Assembly: GCF_003473485.1 (NCBI RefSeq)
Contig: NC_053044.1
Coordinates: 56,274,091 to 56,338,090, forward strand
Length of the DNA stretch: 64,000 nt
From: Medicago truncatula
Taxonomy: Eukaryota > Streptophyta > Magnoliopsida > Fabales > Fabaceae
Direction of reading: 5' to 3'
A program made the translations under genes and the position numbers. How positions within the stretch are numbered: position 1 is the stretch's first letter; the number at the start of each line of letters is the position of its first letter. Shown here piece by piece: positions 1-11,099 of the stretch. Under the pieces are notes generated by a model, which saw only the letters and a program-made list of their open reading frames with translations, was not told where the DNA came from and ran no database searches.

Positions 1-4
1 TAGC

Positions 5-2040
5 AAGTACTTAATTGATATTGTACTTGGACTAACTTCTCCTTAAAAATGTAGAAAAGTTGAAGAAAAAAAACCCGGGTCAAACGTTATCTTAATCTCC
101 CACAACGGCAGTGTAGAAGCAACTGAATTTGGGAGAAACAAAATTAGAAAATAGTTAAAAACAAAAAATTGGAAAATAGTCAAAAGTTTTTAAAAATATG
201 AAAATTGGAAAATAGTTAAAAAAAATTGGTGAGATAGCACTCAACCAAGCAATACTAAAAAAAAATTATATGCATTAGCGTAACAAAAAACAGACAGACG
301 AACATAAAATATTACTTTAAACGTTAATGTATGTGTGTATATTCGCGAGGTTGAAGAAATCAAATAAAAACATTTTGTATCATTAAATGACAGCGTGAAT
401 AAAAATATTTGTGAGGTTGTAATGTTTAAACAATATTGAAATTAAATATATAAGTGATAAAAAATAATAAAATTCTTTTGAAAAAAAGATAATAAAATTA
501 AATGGAATGGTCCAAAAAAAAAAGTTAATGAAAAGAAAACATATTGAAATATAATATTAAAAAATAAAAGAAAATGTTCCCAGCGTGAGTTGAAAAGAGG
601 TGCTTGTGAAATATATTGTCGAGAAGTAATTTTTAAAGTAACATTCAACAACTTTTGGCCAAAGCTTGAAGAAAGGAAATAAAAATATTTGATATGATTA
701 AATGAGAGCGTGAATAAAAATATTTGCGAGGTTGTGATGATTAAACAATATTGAAATTAAATATATAAGTGATAAAAAGATAATAAAATTCTTTTGAAAA
801 AAAGATAATAAAATTAAATGGAACGGTTCAAAAAAATAAAGTAAAATAAAGTTAAATGAAAAGAAAACATATTGAAATATAATATTAAAAAATAAAAGAA
901 AAGGTTCCCAGCGTGAGTTGAAAAGAGGTGCTTGTGAAATATATTGTCGAGAAGTAATTTTTTAAAGTAGCATTCAACAACTTTTGGCCAAAATTCATTC
1001 TATTCAATTTTATGCATTAAAAAAAGTTCTGTTTCTAGTAAGTACGTATTGATATTGTGTTTGACCTAACTTATCCTTAAAAATGTAGAGAAGTAAAAAA
1101 AAAACCAGGTCAAACGGTATCTTAATCTCCCACAACGGCAGTGTAGAAGCAATTGAATTTGGGAGAAAAAATTGTAAAATAGTTAAAAATAAAAAAATTG
1201 GAAAATCATTAAAAGTTTTTAAAAACATAAAAATTGGAAAATATTTAAAAACAATCGGTGAGGTATCACTCAACCAAGCAACACTAAAAAAAATTAGGCT
1301 TAAACGCTCAATTGGTCCCTTAACTTAATTTCAAGTATCGGTTTGGTCCCATAAGTAATAAAAGGTCCGTTTAGGTCCCTTAACTTTATTTAAAGTATCG
1401 GTTTGGTCCTTTCTGTTAATTTAATTCAAAAAAACGTTAAGTTTAGGGACCAAACTAATACTAATTAAATAAGTTAAGGGACCAAACTAATACTAATTAA
1501 ATAAGTTAAGGGACCAAAATTTAACGTTTTTTTGAATTAAATTAACAGAAGGGACCAAACCGTTACTTTAAATAAAGTTAAGGGACCTAAACGAACTTTT
1601 TTTTATTTAAGGGACCAAAGCGATACCAAATAAATACTTAAGGGACCAAAAGAGCATTTAAGCCCAAAAATTATATGCATCAGCGTAGCAAAAACACAGA
1701 CAGACAGACATAAAATATTAATCTAAACGTTAATGTGTGTGTGTGTTAATATTTGCGAGGTTGAATAAAGGAAATAAAAGTATTTGGTATCATTAAATGA
1801 CAGTGTGAATAAAAATATTTGTGAGGTTGTGATGATTAAAACAATATTGAAATTAAAATAATTGATAGTGTGTTTGACCTAACTTCTCCTAAAAAATGTA
1901 GAAAAGTTGGAAAAAAGACGGGTCAAAAATACCTTAATCTCCCACAACGGCAATGTAGAATCAACTGAATTTGGGTGAAAAAATTGAAAAATAGTTAAAA
2001 GTTATTAAAAATATAAAAATAATTAAAAAAAATGGTGAGG
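5..2040. repeat. nested tandem repeat array (A and B blocks)
   Basis: Two kinds of block recur in direct orientation. Block A, marked by 'tcttaatctcccacaacgg', starts near 5, 1042 and 1858. Block B, marked by 'aatgacagcgtgaataaaa' and ending near 'caacaacttttggccaaa', starts near 352, 668 and (partial) 1766. The order is A-B-B-A-B'-A. Copies differ by point changes and small indels, so the duplications are old. No coding potential is visible. The array lies upstream of the receptor kinase gene. Confidence 0.85.
1297..1665. mobile_element. foldback MITE inserted in array copy A2
   Basis: The left end 'ggcttaaacgctcaattgg' and right end 'agagcatttaagccc' are inverted copies, and the arms of 'ggtcccttaac' type extend far inward so the element can fold on itself. 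It is flanked by 'aaaaatta' on both sides (ending at 1296 and starting at 1666). The sister block near 255-275 reads straight through the same site, giving the empty-site allele. The architecture matches the pair at 61036-61669. A Mutator-type origin is plausible from the 8-9 bp duplication but not proven. Confidence 0.8.
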
Positions 2041-2183
2041 GGTAAAATAGGAAATGCACCCTAAAAATGATGAGGTGGCATTAACCACACCCCCATCAAT
2101 AGGAAATTACAAAAATGCCCCTCTTAGGGGCAAAATGGTAAAATCATAGGAATTTGTTTTTTTATATATAGTAAGTAGATTAA

Positions 2184-3031
2184 GGGTCTGTTTGGTAAAC
2201 CCAAAAAAAGAGCTTTTAGCTCTTAGTTTATAGCTTATAAGCTCGTTTTACAAAAAAAGCTCTGTTTGGTAACACTTTTTGACCATGAGCTTATAGCTTA
2301 TTTCACGAGCTTATAAGCTATTTTTCAGAAGCTATTCCAAGTATCGTTTGAGCTTATAGCTTATAGCTTCTCATTTTTTTGTCTCATTTTTACCCTTATC
2401 AATTTAACAAAAATTCATATCTACCATTTGTAATAAATAACTATGTTGAAGAAAAACATAGCACTTTTAATCCCAGATTTCACTTTAACTAAATATATAT
2501 GCTCACGCTTTTATTTATTTTTACAAAATATATGCTCATGTTTACAAAAATAAAAACTACATTTTTTCTTAAAAAAATATATGTTACGTTTGCCTAAATA
2601 AATCATATTACGTTATGTTTAATTTTGTTTTTAAGTCTAAAAACAAAATTTTGTTTGATTTTGGGTCAATACGTTTAATTTTGTTTTAGTGGGTAACAAT
2701 TAATTTTTTTTAAAGGTTTTGTTTAATTTTTTTATAAAGTCTAAAAACTGAAATAAAATCAATTTTAAATAAAACATTAGCCAATTTATGAATTTAAAAA
2801 TAACATATGAAAGACATATTAGATTAATATATTTAAACTATGAAATTTTAAATATTTTAAATATCAATTGATACAAATTTTATAATGAATTAAAAATACC
2901 CTTTTATGTCATTTTACGTTTATAAGCTAGTTGAACCGCTAATTTTATCAAACATTTCAGTTAGCTTATCTTATCAGCTAAAAGCTATCAGCTAACTTAT
3001 CAGCTATCCGCTATTTTTACCAAACAGAGCC
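2184..3031 (+). mobile_element. hAT-like non-autonomous element ('tgtttggta' type)
   Basis: The left end 'gggtctgtttggtaaa' pairs with the right end 'tttaccaaacagagcc'. Both subterminal regions carry many 'agcttatagctta' / 'tatcagctaa' motifs, as in small non-autonomous hAT elements. There is no transposase ORF. A related copy in the opposite orientation lies at 11830-12587. No clean 8 bp target-site duplication remains, so superfamily assignment rests on the ends only. Confidence 0.7.
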
Positions 3032-3264
3032 TAATTGAACCGAGGAAGTGAAAACTCTCTTACTAAAAATTGAAGATTATATTCCAAAAATAAAAATAAA
3101 AATAAAAATAGAATCTCAGTTGTAAATTATAATCACAACACAAATACATTAATTGAATAGAGGAAGGGAAAACTCTCTTACTAAAAATTAAAGATAATAT
3201 TCCAAACAAAAAAAAAAAAAATAGAATCTCAGTTGTAAAATTATAATCACAACACAAATACTTG
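3032..3264. repeat. two-copy tandem duplication (about 117 bp units)
   Basis: Units at about 3032-3149 and 3150-3264 share 'gaaaactctcttactaaaa' and 'gaatctcagttgtaaa', with an A-rich spacer that differs in length. The array begins exactly where the hAT-like element ends. No coding function is evident. Confidence 0.8.
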
Positions 3265-3451
3265 CGAGAAAATTTGAGTGATATACGACTACGAACGAGG
3301 ATGATGTCAGCAACAGCGACATGAAGAAAAAAAGGCAACCAACCAGAAAGGTAACATCCATGAGAAAGTTTGGTTCTACTCACACTCAACACTTTAATTT
3401 TAAGCACATATTTATATAAAACTAACAAAATTAAATAAAAAGTATGATGAC

Positions 3452-3998
3452 GTTAACTTGTGCCTAAGAACATATATTAAGGAAGTCAAGATTTTCTTCA
3501 TTTTGTATCCTCTCAATTTCTCCATTTGGAGATATATAGATTCAAAAAAAATTGGAAAAGGTAAAAAATAATCAACGATGATGGAATCCACTATCTATTT
3601 TATGTGTCTATCTCTCTCTAAATTGTGTATTTTCATTTATTTTATCAAATGGAGAGGATCATAACCTATGTTAAGGAGGTTCAGATCCCCATCTTTTGAC
3701 AAAATAAATGGAGTTTACAATTTGGAAAGATAGACACAAAAATAGATGGTGCGTCCCACAATCATTAATTATATTTTACTCTTTTTTAAGATTTTATGTG
3801 TATTTATTTCTCCAAATGGTAGAAATGGAGAAAGACATAAATGAAGAGAATCTTAATTCATGTTAAGGAACTCAAAATGAACAATTTTGCATCGGAAAAC
3901 ATGATAGTTTAACTTTTAAGAAGTTGACTGCACGTCTTATAACACGTATATTTCTACAATGAGTTATTTAACATATGTCATTGAGGGCACAAATTAAC
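3452..3998. mobile_element. MITE with 'gttaacttgtgcc' ends
   Basis: The terminal sequence 'gttaacttgtgcc' at 3452 is matched in inverse by 'ggcacaaattaac' near 3986-3998, one mismatch in 13. Inside, arms at about 3585-3645 and 3700-3757 form a second inverted repeat of roughly 55 bp. The same terminal sequence is found in the element at 59632-59805, which supports a family. No ORF is carried. Confidence 0.5.
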
Positions 3999-4583
3999 AT
4001 TTGCCAAAAAGTATTTAATGACATCAATTGATACATTATAATTTTATTTTTCTTTAATCTTTTCTTGGTTTTTTGTGTGTCTAAACTTGAAGTGTTGTAT
4101 TTGTCCAAGCAAGACTTTCTTTCTCAACATCCATTTCCATTCCATTATTGTGGGGTAAAACTGTAAAAGTCGTATCCACCGGTAGATATCCAAATAATCC
4201 GTATGTAATGTAATGAACATGTTCCAAAAGTTGAGGCTTTTATCCGTATTTTGTTTCTTTTTTAATACTAGTACTACTATACATTACATTACATTACATA
4301 CTATTATTACTCTTCCATCTACATAACATAAAATAAGAAAGAGAGAGGGAATCACATCACACATTGAAATACAGCAACAGCTGACTCTTGTTGTGGGGAA
4401 CAGCAGCGTTTGCAGTGACCAAAGTAGCAGATTAGAGCGCAAACGCTCCTGTGAACTGAATAACTAGCTAGTACAAACAAACAAACAAACACCAATCCCA
4501 GTATCCACCAACCAAACCAAACATTATTATTACTATGTAGTACATCTCTTCTTCTTCTTCTTCATTCAACTCACAACACACAA
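3999..4583 (+). promoter_or_regulatory. upstream and 5' leader region of the receptor kinase gene
   Basis: This stretch carries no ORF. It contains an 'acatt' pentamer run near 4283-4300, a purine tract 'aagaaagagagaggga' near 4336-4351 and a 'cttcttcttcttcttcttc' pyrimidine tract ending about 20 bases before the ATG. CT-rich leaders of this kind are common in plant 5' UTRs. No convincing TATA box was identified, so the transcription start is not placed. Confidence 0.4.
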
Positions 4584-7500
4584 ATGGCAACAACGGCTAT
4601 ATTTCTCACCTTCATTGCATTAACCTTAACACATTCAGCAGCTGCAGCAACACAAATCAACTCATCTCATTCCGAAATCCAAGCCTTAACAATCTTCAAA
4701 CTAAACCTTCTTGACCCACTCAATGCCTTAACAACTTGGGATCCATCAACACCTTCAGCACCATGTGATTGGCATGGCATTCTCTGTTACAACAACAATA
4801 ACAGAGTTCACACTATACGTTTACCTCGTCTTCAACTCACTGGTTCAATATCTTCATCACTCTCTAATCTCTCACAGCTTCGTAAACTTAGTCTCCATTC
4901 CAACAACCTTAACTCATCAATACCTTCTTCTCTTTCTCATTGTCTCTTCCTACGTGCTGTTTATCTTCACAACAACTCTCTCTCTGGTTATCTCCCTCCT
5001 TCACTTCTCACCCTCACCAATCTTCAAATTCTCAACCTTGCTCGTAACTTTCTCTCTGGTACAATACCAAATAATCTCTCTAACTCCCTAAGGTTTCTTG
5101 ATCTTTCTTCTAACTCATTCTCCGGCAACATTCCGGGGAACTTTTCGTCCAAATCTCACCTTCAGCTCATCAATCTTTCACATAATGACTTCACCGGTGG
5201 AATACCGTTTACTGTCGGAGCATTACAGCATTTGGAGTATCTGTGGTTAGACAGCAACCATCTTCATGGAACGTTACCTTCTGCTGTTGCAAACTGTTCT
5301 TCTATGGTGCACCTTAGTGCAGAGGATAATTTCATTGGTGGGTTCGTTCCTTCCACGATAGGGACTATGCCAAAGCTTCAAGTGCTGTCACTTTCCAGGA
5401 ATCAACTTTCTGGTTTTGTCCCCACAACACTGTTTTGCAATGAAGACAACAACAATAATAACAATGCTACTAATCTTCGTATTGTTCAACTTGGGTTTAA
5501 TAGGATCACGGGTATTTCAAACCCTCAAAATGGAAAATGTATTGATTATTTCTTGGAGATTTTAGACCTTAAAGAGAATCACATTATTCACACTTTGTTT
5601 CCTTCTTGGTTGACCAATGTGAAATCTTTGAAGGGTCTTGATCTCTCTGGAAACTCATTTTCAGGTGTTCTGCCTCAAGATATTGGAGATCTTTTTTTGT
5701 TAGAAGAGTTAAGGCTTTCTGATAATTTGTTATCTGGTGTTGTTCCAAGTAGCATTGTTAAATGTAGGTTGTTGAAGGTTCTTTATCTTCAAAGAAATCG
5801 ATTATCAGGTCTCATTCCTTATTTTCTTGGTGAATTGAAAAGTTTGAAGGAGTTATCTCTTGGTGGTAACTATTTTACTGGTTCAATTCCAAAAAGTTAT
5901 GGAATGCTTAATGAGTTAGAGATTTTGGATTTAAGCAACAATAAATTGAATGGGATTTTGCCTTCGGAAATCATGCAGTTAGGTAACATGAGTGTTTTGA
6001 ATCTCAGCAATAATAGATTCTCCAGTCAAGTTTCGTTTCAAATTGGAGACTTGACCGCTTTGCAGGTTCTTAATTTGAGTCACTGTGGCTTTTCTGGTAG
6101 TGTTCCAGCTACATTGGGGAATTTGATGAAACTGAGAGTGTTGGATTTAAGCAAACAAAATCTTTCAGGTGAGTTACCTGTTGAGGTTTTTGGTTTACCT
6201 AGTTTGGAAGTTGTGGCACTTGATGAAAACCATTTGAATGGTTCTGTTCCTGAGGGTTTCAGCAGCATTGTTAGTCTAAAGTATCTTAATCTGAGTTCCA
6301 ATGATTTTGTTGGCAGCATTCCAACAACCTATGGTTTTCTAAGTTCCTTGGTTGTTCTTTCGTTGTCTCGCAATTTCATTTCTGGTTCAATACCTAATCA
6401 GATTGGTGGTTGTTCTCAACTTGAAGTGCTTGAGCTTCAGTCAAATCGTTTAGCAGGTAACATTGTTCCAAGTGTTATCTCTAAACTTTCACGTTTAAAG
6501 GAGCTTAATTTAGGACACAATGGATTTAAAGGTGAGATCCCAGATGAGATTTCAAAGTGTTCTGCTTTGAATTCACTTGATTTGGATGGTAATCATTTTA
6601 CTGGTCACATACCACAATCCTTATCAAAATTATCAAATTTGAAGACTTTGAACCTCTCTTCAAATCAATTGACAGGAGTAATTCCAGTTGGTCTTTCGCG
6701 CATTTCGGGTTTGAAGTATTTAAATGTTTCCAACAACAACCTCGACGGTGAGATTCCACCAATGCTGAGTTCTAGATTCAATGACCCATCCGTATACGCA
6801 ATGAACAAGAAGTTATGTGGGAAACCATTGCATAGAGAATGTGGGAAATCAAAAAGACGAAAGAGAAAAAGACTAATCATCATCATAGGTGTTGCAGCTG
6901 CAGGACTATGTCTTTTAGCTTTGTGTTGTTGTGGCTATGTTTATAGTCTCTTAAGGTGGCGAAGAAAGCTCCGAGAAGGCGTAACAGGTGAGAAGAAACG
7001 CAGTCCAAGTGCAGGCTCAAATGGAGAAAGAAACAGTAGAGGAAGTGGTGAAAATGGAGGACCAAAACTCATAGTATTCAACAACAAAATCACATATGCT
7101 GAAACATTAGAAGCAACAAGAAACTTTGATGAAGAAAACGTTTTAAGCAGAGGAAAACATGGACTTGTTTTCAAAGCCTCATATCAAGACGGAATGGTTC
7201 TATCAATTCGTAGACTTCCAAATGGATCAACATTGATGGATGAAGCTACATTCCGCAAAGAAGCAGAATCATTAGGCAAAGTTAAGCATAGAAACTTAAC
7301 AGTTTTACGTGGATATTATGCAGGACCACCACCTGATGTAAGACTATTAGTTTATGATTACATGCCAAATGGAAATTTAGGTACATTGCTTCAAGAAGCT
7401 TCACAACAAGATGGTCATGTTTTGAATTGGCCAATGCGTCATTTGATTGCATTAGGTATTGCTCGTGGCTTGGGTTATTTACACTCGGTGGAAATTGTTC

Positions 7501-8036
7501 ATGGCGATGTTAAGCCACAAAATGTTCTTTTCGATGCTGATTTTGAAGCCCATTTATCCGAATTTGGGCTTGACCGGTTAACAATGATTAATAGTCCAAT
7601 AGAAACAACTGCGTCGTCCTCAACAACGACGCCAGTTGGTTCTTTAGGCTACGTGGCACCGGAAGCAGTGTTATCTGGACAAGTAACAAAGGAAGGTGAT
7701 ATTTACAGTTTTGGGATAGTGTTGTTGGAGATATTGACAGGGAGAAAAGCAGTGATGTTTACACAAGATGAAGATATAGTGAAGTGGGTGAAGAAGCAGT
7801 TACAAAGAGGTTTGATTTCGGAGTTATTGGAACCTGGTTTGCTTGAGATTGATCAAGAATCATCAGAATGGGAAGAGTTTTTGTTAGGTGTTAAAGTTGC
7901 ACTACTTTGCACAGCACATGATCCTCTTGATAGACCTTCTATTAATGATATTGTTTTCATGCTTGAAGGTTGTCGTGTTGGACCTGATATCCCTTCCTCT
8001 GCTGATCCCACCACACTACCTTCCCCTGCTTCTTGA
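4584..8036 (+). CDS. LRR receptor-like kinase, MUSTACHES/MUSTACHES-LIKE type
   Basis: An intronless ORF of 1150 aa. Residues 1-23 form a signal peptide (MATTAIFLTFIALTLTHSAA). An LRR N-terminal cap with the C-W motif (PCDWHGILC) follows, then more than 20 plant-type LRRs (LxxLxLxxNxxSGxIP) to about residue 750. A transmembrane helix lies near 764-788, followed by a basic stop-transfer stretch. The kinase domain spans about 836-1130. Key residues depart from the canon: the beta-3 lysine position is Arg876, the catalytic loop has HGD (973-975) instead of HRD, and the DFG position is Glu-Phe-Gly (993-995). From memory, the Arabidopsis homologs (At4g36180 and At1g75640) also have the HGD and Arg changes but keep DFG. 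Family members act in stomatal symmetry and lateral root development. Signalling may be largely scaffold-based; that is inference. An Asn-rich insert (about 289-295) interrupts one LRR. Confidence 0.95.
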   Translation: MATTAIFLTFIALTLTHSAAAATQINSSHSEIQALTIFKLNLLDPLNALTTWDPSTPSAPCDWHGILCYNNNNRVHTIRLPRLQLTGSISSSLSNLSQLRKLSLHSNNLNSSIPSSLSHCLFLRAVYLHNNSLSGYLPPSLLTLTNLQILNLARNFLSGTIPNNLSNSLRFLDLSSNSFSGNIPGNFSSKSHLQLINLSHNDFTGGIPFTVGALQHLEYLWLDSNHLHGTLPSAVANCSSMVHLSAEDNFIGGFVPSTIGTMPKLQVLSLSRNQLSGFVPTTLFCNEDNNNNNNATNLRIVQLGFNRITGISNPQNGKCIDYFLEILDLKENHIIHTLFPSWLTNVKSLKGLDLSGNSFSGVLPQDIGDLFLLEELRLSDNLLSGVVPSSIVKCRLLKVLYLQRNRLSGLIPYFLGELKSLKELSLGGNYFTGSIPKSYGMLNELEILDLSNNKLNGILPSEIMQLGNMSVLNLSNNRFSSQVSFQIGDLTALQVLNLSHCGFSGSVPATLGNLMKLRVLDLSKQNLSGELPVEVFGLPSLEVVALDENHLNGSVPEGFSSIVSLKYLNLSSNDFVGSIPTTYGFLSSLVVLSLSRNFISGSIPNQIGGCSQLEVLELQSNRLAGNIVPSVISKLSRLKELNLGHNGFKGEIPDEISKCSALNSLDLDGNHFTGHIPQSLSKLSNLKTLNLSSNQLTGVIPVGLSRISGLKYLNVSNNNLDGEIPPMLSSRFNDPSVYAMNKKLCGKPLHRECGKSKRRKRKRLIIIIGVAAAGLCLLALCCCGYVYSLLRWRRKLREGVTGEKKRSPSAGSNGERNSRGSGENGGPKLIVFNNKITYAETLEATRNFDEENVLSRGKHGLVFKASYQDGMVLSIRRLPNGSTLMDEATFRKEAESLGKVKHRNLTVLRGYYAGPPPDVRLLVYDYMPNGNLGTLLQEASQQDGHVLNWPMRHLIALGIARGLGYLHSVEIVHGDVKPQNVLFDADFEAHLSEFGLDRLTMINSPIETTASSSTTTPVGSLGYVAPEAVLSGQVTKEGDIYSFGIVLLEILTGRKAVMFTQDEDIVKWVKKQLQRGLISELLEPGLLEIDQESSEWEEFLLGVKVALLCTAHDPLDRPSINDIVFMLEGCRVGPDIPSSADPTTLPSPAS

Positions 8037-9271
8037 TTTTTCATTGGAAAATTTCATCCCTTCATGGCCATTATTGTTCACTTTTTGTTTCATGTAATGT
8101 AATGACAATTTGTTGTGTGATTAGTTTTGAATCAAATTAAAATGTCTGAATTATTGTTTATTTAGGATCCTCTTTTAGTCTTGTAGAAAGTGAAACTACA
8201 AAGCAAATATTCAAGCCAACTTCAATTAAAGATGAAAAGTTAAGTACAAAGTAAATAGAGGTCCCAAAAATATGACAACCAATTCATTCATATTTATGAC
8301 TAATAAAGAAGCAAATACATATGGTCTCACTCTTTAGCTAAATGTAACCCTTCAAAGTTCAAAGCACCCTAGTATAAATAAGACTCGTGATGATGATGAT
8401 GATGATGATTATGCGCACTATCAATTCACTCCTTCAGTGTTAATTGATCCTTAATTGCTGCGTGAAGAAATTATGCTAATGGAGTAGCTTTGACTAAACG
8501 GCGCCGTTTTCAAATGGTCCACTTCCGGAATTCCTTGCACGAAACAAGTTCGTTGACCATGGTCATGGAAAAGGATGTGTCCACGTGTCAAGTTAGGAAC
8601 ATAAACAAAAGTAGCCGTTAAGGTATGATGACATGGAATGGAACCGGACAAGAACATCGAAAAAGGGCGAATGGGTTGTGCGCTCCATCGAAAGTTGTTA
8701 CTTTTCCTAATAGAAAACAAAAATGGTTAGTCGATAAAAAGTTTTTTAGAAATGTATCATGTTGCAACACAACACCACGTGCTTCCACTTGTGATAATTT
8801 TATTTTATTTTTTCCAAGTTTTTTATTTGGTTTTTTCTAGATTACCTTTGATGGGTAATTAACCCAATAAGCAATTTGTTGGTGGGGTCAAGATAGTTCA
8901 TGGATACCATTTAAAAATGTGTTTATGTAGCTAATGTATATTGGTTGAGTAAATTACCCACCATTCTTCCATGGGTACCCTAGTTGTCACCTTTTTATTT
9001 TATGCAAACCAGCACCACAAACAATTACAATAATCATACACACTAGTTGATAGTGCATCCATCAACACATTATCTTTTTAAATTAGTTTTTTAATTTTCA
9101 CTTTATTTCATTATTAATCATTTAATGTTTTATTTTGTCAAATTCTTTGTTTGGTACTTTCTAACGAGTGTTTCTTACCTTTTCAATGAGCAAAAATTAT
9201 GCTCATTATATGTTTGTGTGTGTCTGTTTTACCCTTTGAAAAATGATGCTAGTTTGGTTAATGTTGTTATA
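8037..9271. other. intergenic region with 3' flank, TATA-like and G-box motifs
   Basis: The first 150 bases are the likely 3' UTR of the kinase gene. Further on are a TATA-like 'tataaata' at 8373-8380, a (GAT)n microsatellite at 8388-8409, a palindrome 'aacggcgccgtt' near 8498-8509 and two CACGTG G-box cores at 8582-8587 and 8776-8781. No convincing ORF follows these, so they may be remnants or belong to a non-coding transcript. Confidence 0.35.
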
Positions 9272-9418
9272 CTCTCTTCCATTTTATTTATGAGAAAAAT
9301 TTAACTTTTTAGATTCATTGAGTAATTGATGTATCTTATCTAAAATATAGACTAAATATATCATTTATGCAATGAATCAAAAAAGTCAATTATTTTTTAT
9401 AAATAGCGCCGGAGGGAG
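9272..9418. mobile_element. Stowaway-like MITE
   Basis: It is flanked by TA dinucleotides (9270-9271 and 9419-9420). The right end is 'ggagggag' and the left end a degenerate 'ctctcttcc', as in Stowaway (Tc1/mariner) MITEs. Internal 'tttagattcattgagtaa' and 'aatgaatcaaaaaagtcaa' form a hairpin. About 147 bp, no coding capacity. Confidence 0.7.
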
Positions 9419-10304
9419 TAGAAGATAGCTAGCTTATCTCGCATGATCTAAGTAAGTAGAGATGTTTTGTAACAATTTTCGCTAGTACTGTCTTTAAGAT
9501 GTTTTTTTTTTATCGCTTTTGAACTTAAATTTTATAGATTAAAAAATATAGTTGTATGTCACATTATACTTATCTATTAGTTTAACCGTTAGTTTTAGCA
9601 ATCAAATTCAACTTTTTAGCTTATCCATTAGTGGTAGAGCTTCGTCAAGATGTTAGGAGTGACAAACACTAACTAAAATATTTAGATGGTCTAATCTCAA
9701 ATAAAACGAATATGAATCGGGTAGGTGCGAACAAGAAAAAAATATATCATTTAATTATTTAAAAAATGCATTATTTGATTCTTTCTTCTACTTTTTTTTT
9801 TTTTTTTTTTTGTTAATGTATGTGCTTGAATTGCATGCCTAAATCTTGTGACAACACAAAACTAGATCTAAAAATTGTTTTTAAAAGGGTGGAGGTATAA
9901 TATTTTAGCTCTAACGAAGATCTTTCAGTATAATTAAGTTATTAGTTAGGGCTCCGACTACGGTAGGCGACCTTAATGGGTCTCCTACCAAAAGAGACTA
10001 CAATTTTTTTTTTTGTTGGTTTGTAAATTGGTTGTGAGCCATTGGATTTAGAAAGAGCATTTTGAATGGCATAGATTTCTTGGCAGGTTGACCCATTAGG
10101 ATAGTATATTTTAATCTTTAAAGTTGATCTTTAATAACTCAAATAATTTTACAAACAATTGACGTAAATGGTGTTATTGTCAATTTAAGTAAATGATTTT
10201 GTTATGCATATTTTTGCCTATTGAATTTTTGGGTGGGGATGTTTATTAAAGGGTTAGTTAATTTGACTAATTGGGGCATGATTTTGTATTATAATTAAAT
10301 TTTA
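9419..10304. other. AT-rich intergenic stretch
   Basis: No ORF, RNA gene or element boundary was recognised. It contains T homopolymers (about 9790-9811 and 10004-10015). Confidence 0.4.
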
Positions 10305-10565
10305 GGTTAATAGTGTTTTTCACCTCTGTAATATACGTCATTTTCGGTTTGATTTGCACCCTCGTAAAAAAATTATTTTTCGGAAAACACCCTTAATAGG
10401 CCATTCAAAAACCAAAATTTCTTGAAAAAAAATTCTGAAAATGGCCTATTAGGGGTGTTTTCTGGAAAATAAAAATTTTACGAGGGAACAAATCAAACCG
10501 AAAATTTTATAGGGGCGAAAACCGAAAATTGCATATATTACAGGGGTGAAAAACACTATTAACCC
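10305..10565. mobile_element. long-palindrome foldback MITE
   Basis: The left arm starts 'ggttaatagtgtttttcacc' and the right arm ends 'ggtgaaaaacactattaacc'. Complementarity continues through 'attttcggtttgattt' / 'aaatcaaaccgaaaatt' almost to the centre, giving a near-complete hairpin. It is flanked by TTA on both sides, compatible with a PIF/Harbinger-type 3 bp target duplication. Confidence 0.75.
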
Positions 10566-10645
10566 TTAAATTTTTAAAGCAAAAGACAATAATAGAAAAC
10601 ATACGAATATTTGAATTAAATAGGATTACGGCTAACAACATAATA

Positions 10646-10866
10646 CTCCCTCCGTTCCCTCAAAAAACATAATACTCCCTCTGTCCCTAATTCTAAGCAC
10701 CCATTGAGAAAAAAAAATTGTTCCTAAATACACCATACGATCACTATTATAAGCAAAAAAAATTAACATTTTAGATTCATTCATTAAATGATGTATGTGG
10801 TCTATAATAAAGATTATATATATTATTTAATGAATGAATCTAAAATGTTAATTTTTGTTTACAAAT
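10646..10866. mobile_element. truncated Stowaway-like MITE
   Basis: Two nested starts, 'actccctccgttccctc' and 'actccctctgtccctaatt', are followed by a hairpin whose arms are 'taacattttagattcattc' and 'gaatgaatctaaaatgtta'. The matching 'gggagta' right end is missing, so the element is truncated or was invaded by a second copy. Confidence 0.55.
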
Positions 10867-11099
10867 TGAAACTACCTAAAATGACTTTGGCATTTAATTT
10901 GTTAATGTAATTTATTTAATACAGATTACTAGCAGTCATAGGTAACTCATATTTTATTCAAAACTGGTCTCTTACCAAACGAGACCCATGTTGATCGCCT
11001 ACCTTAAACGGCGCCATTAGTTAGGTCATCGGTTATCTATTAACTGTTACAACTCTCAACTATTACTATAAGCCAAACCAAGCCTAACTTTAATACTAG

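Noticed and set aside
4765..5091. Overlapping second ORF within the receptor kinase gene
   Set aside because: It is a frame-shifted shadow of the LRR-coding sequence with biased hydrophobic composition.
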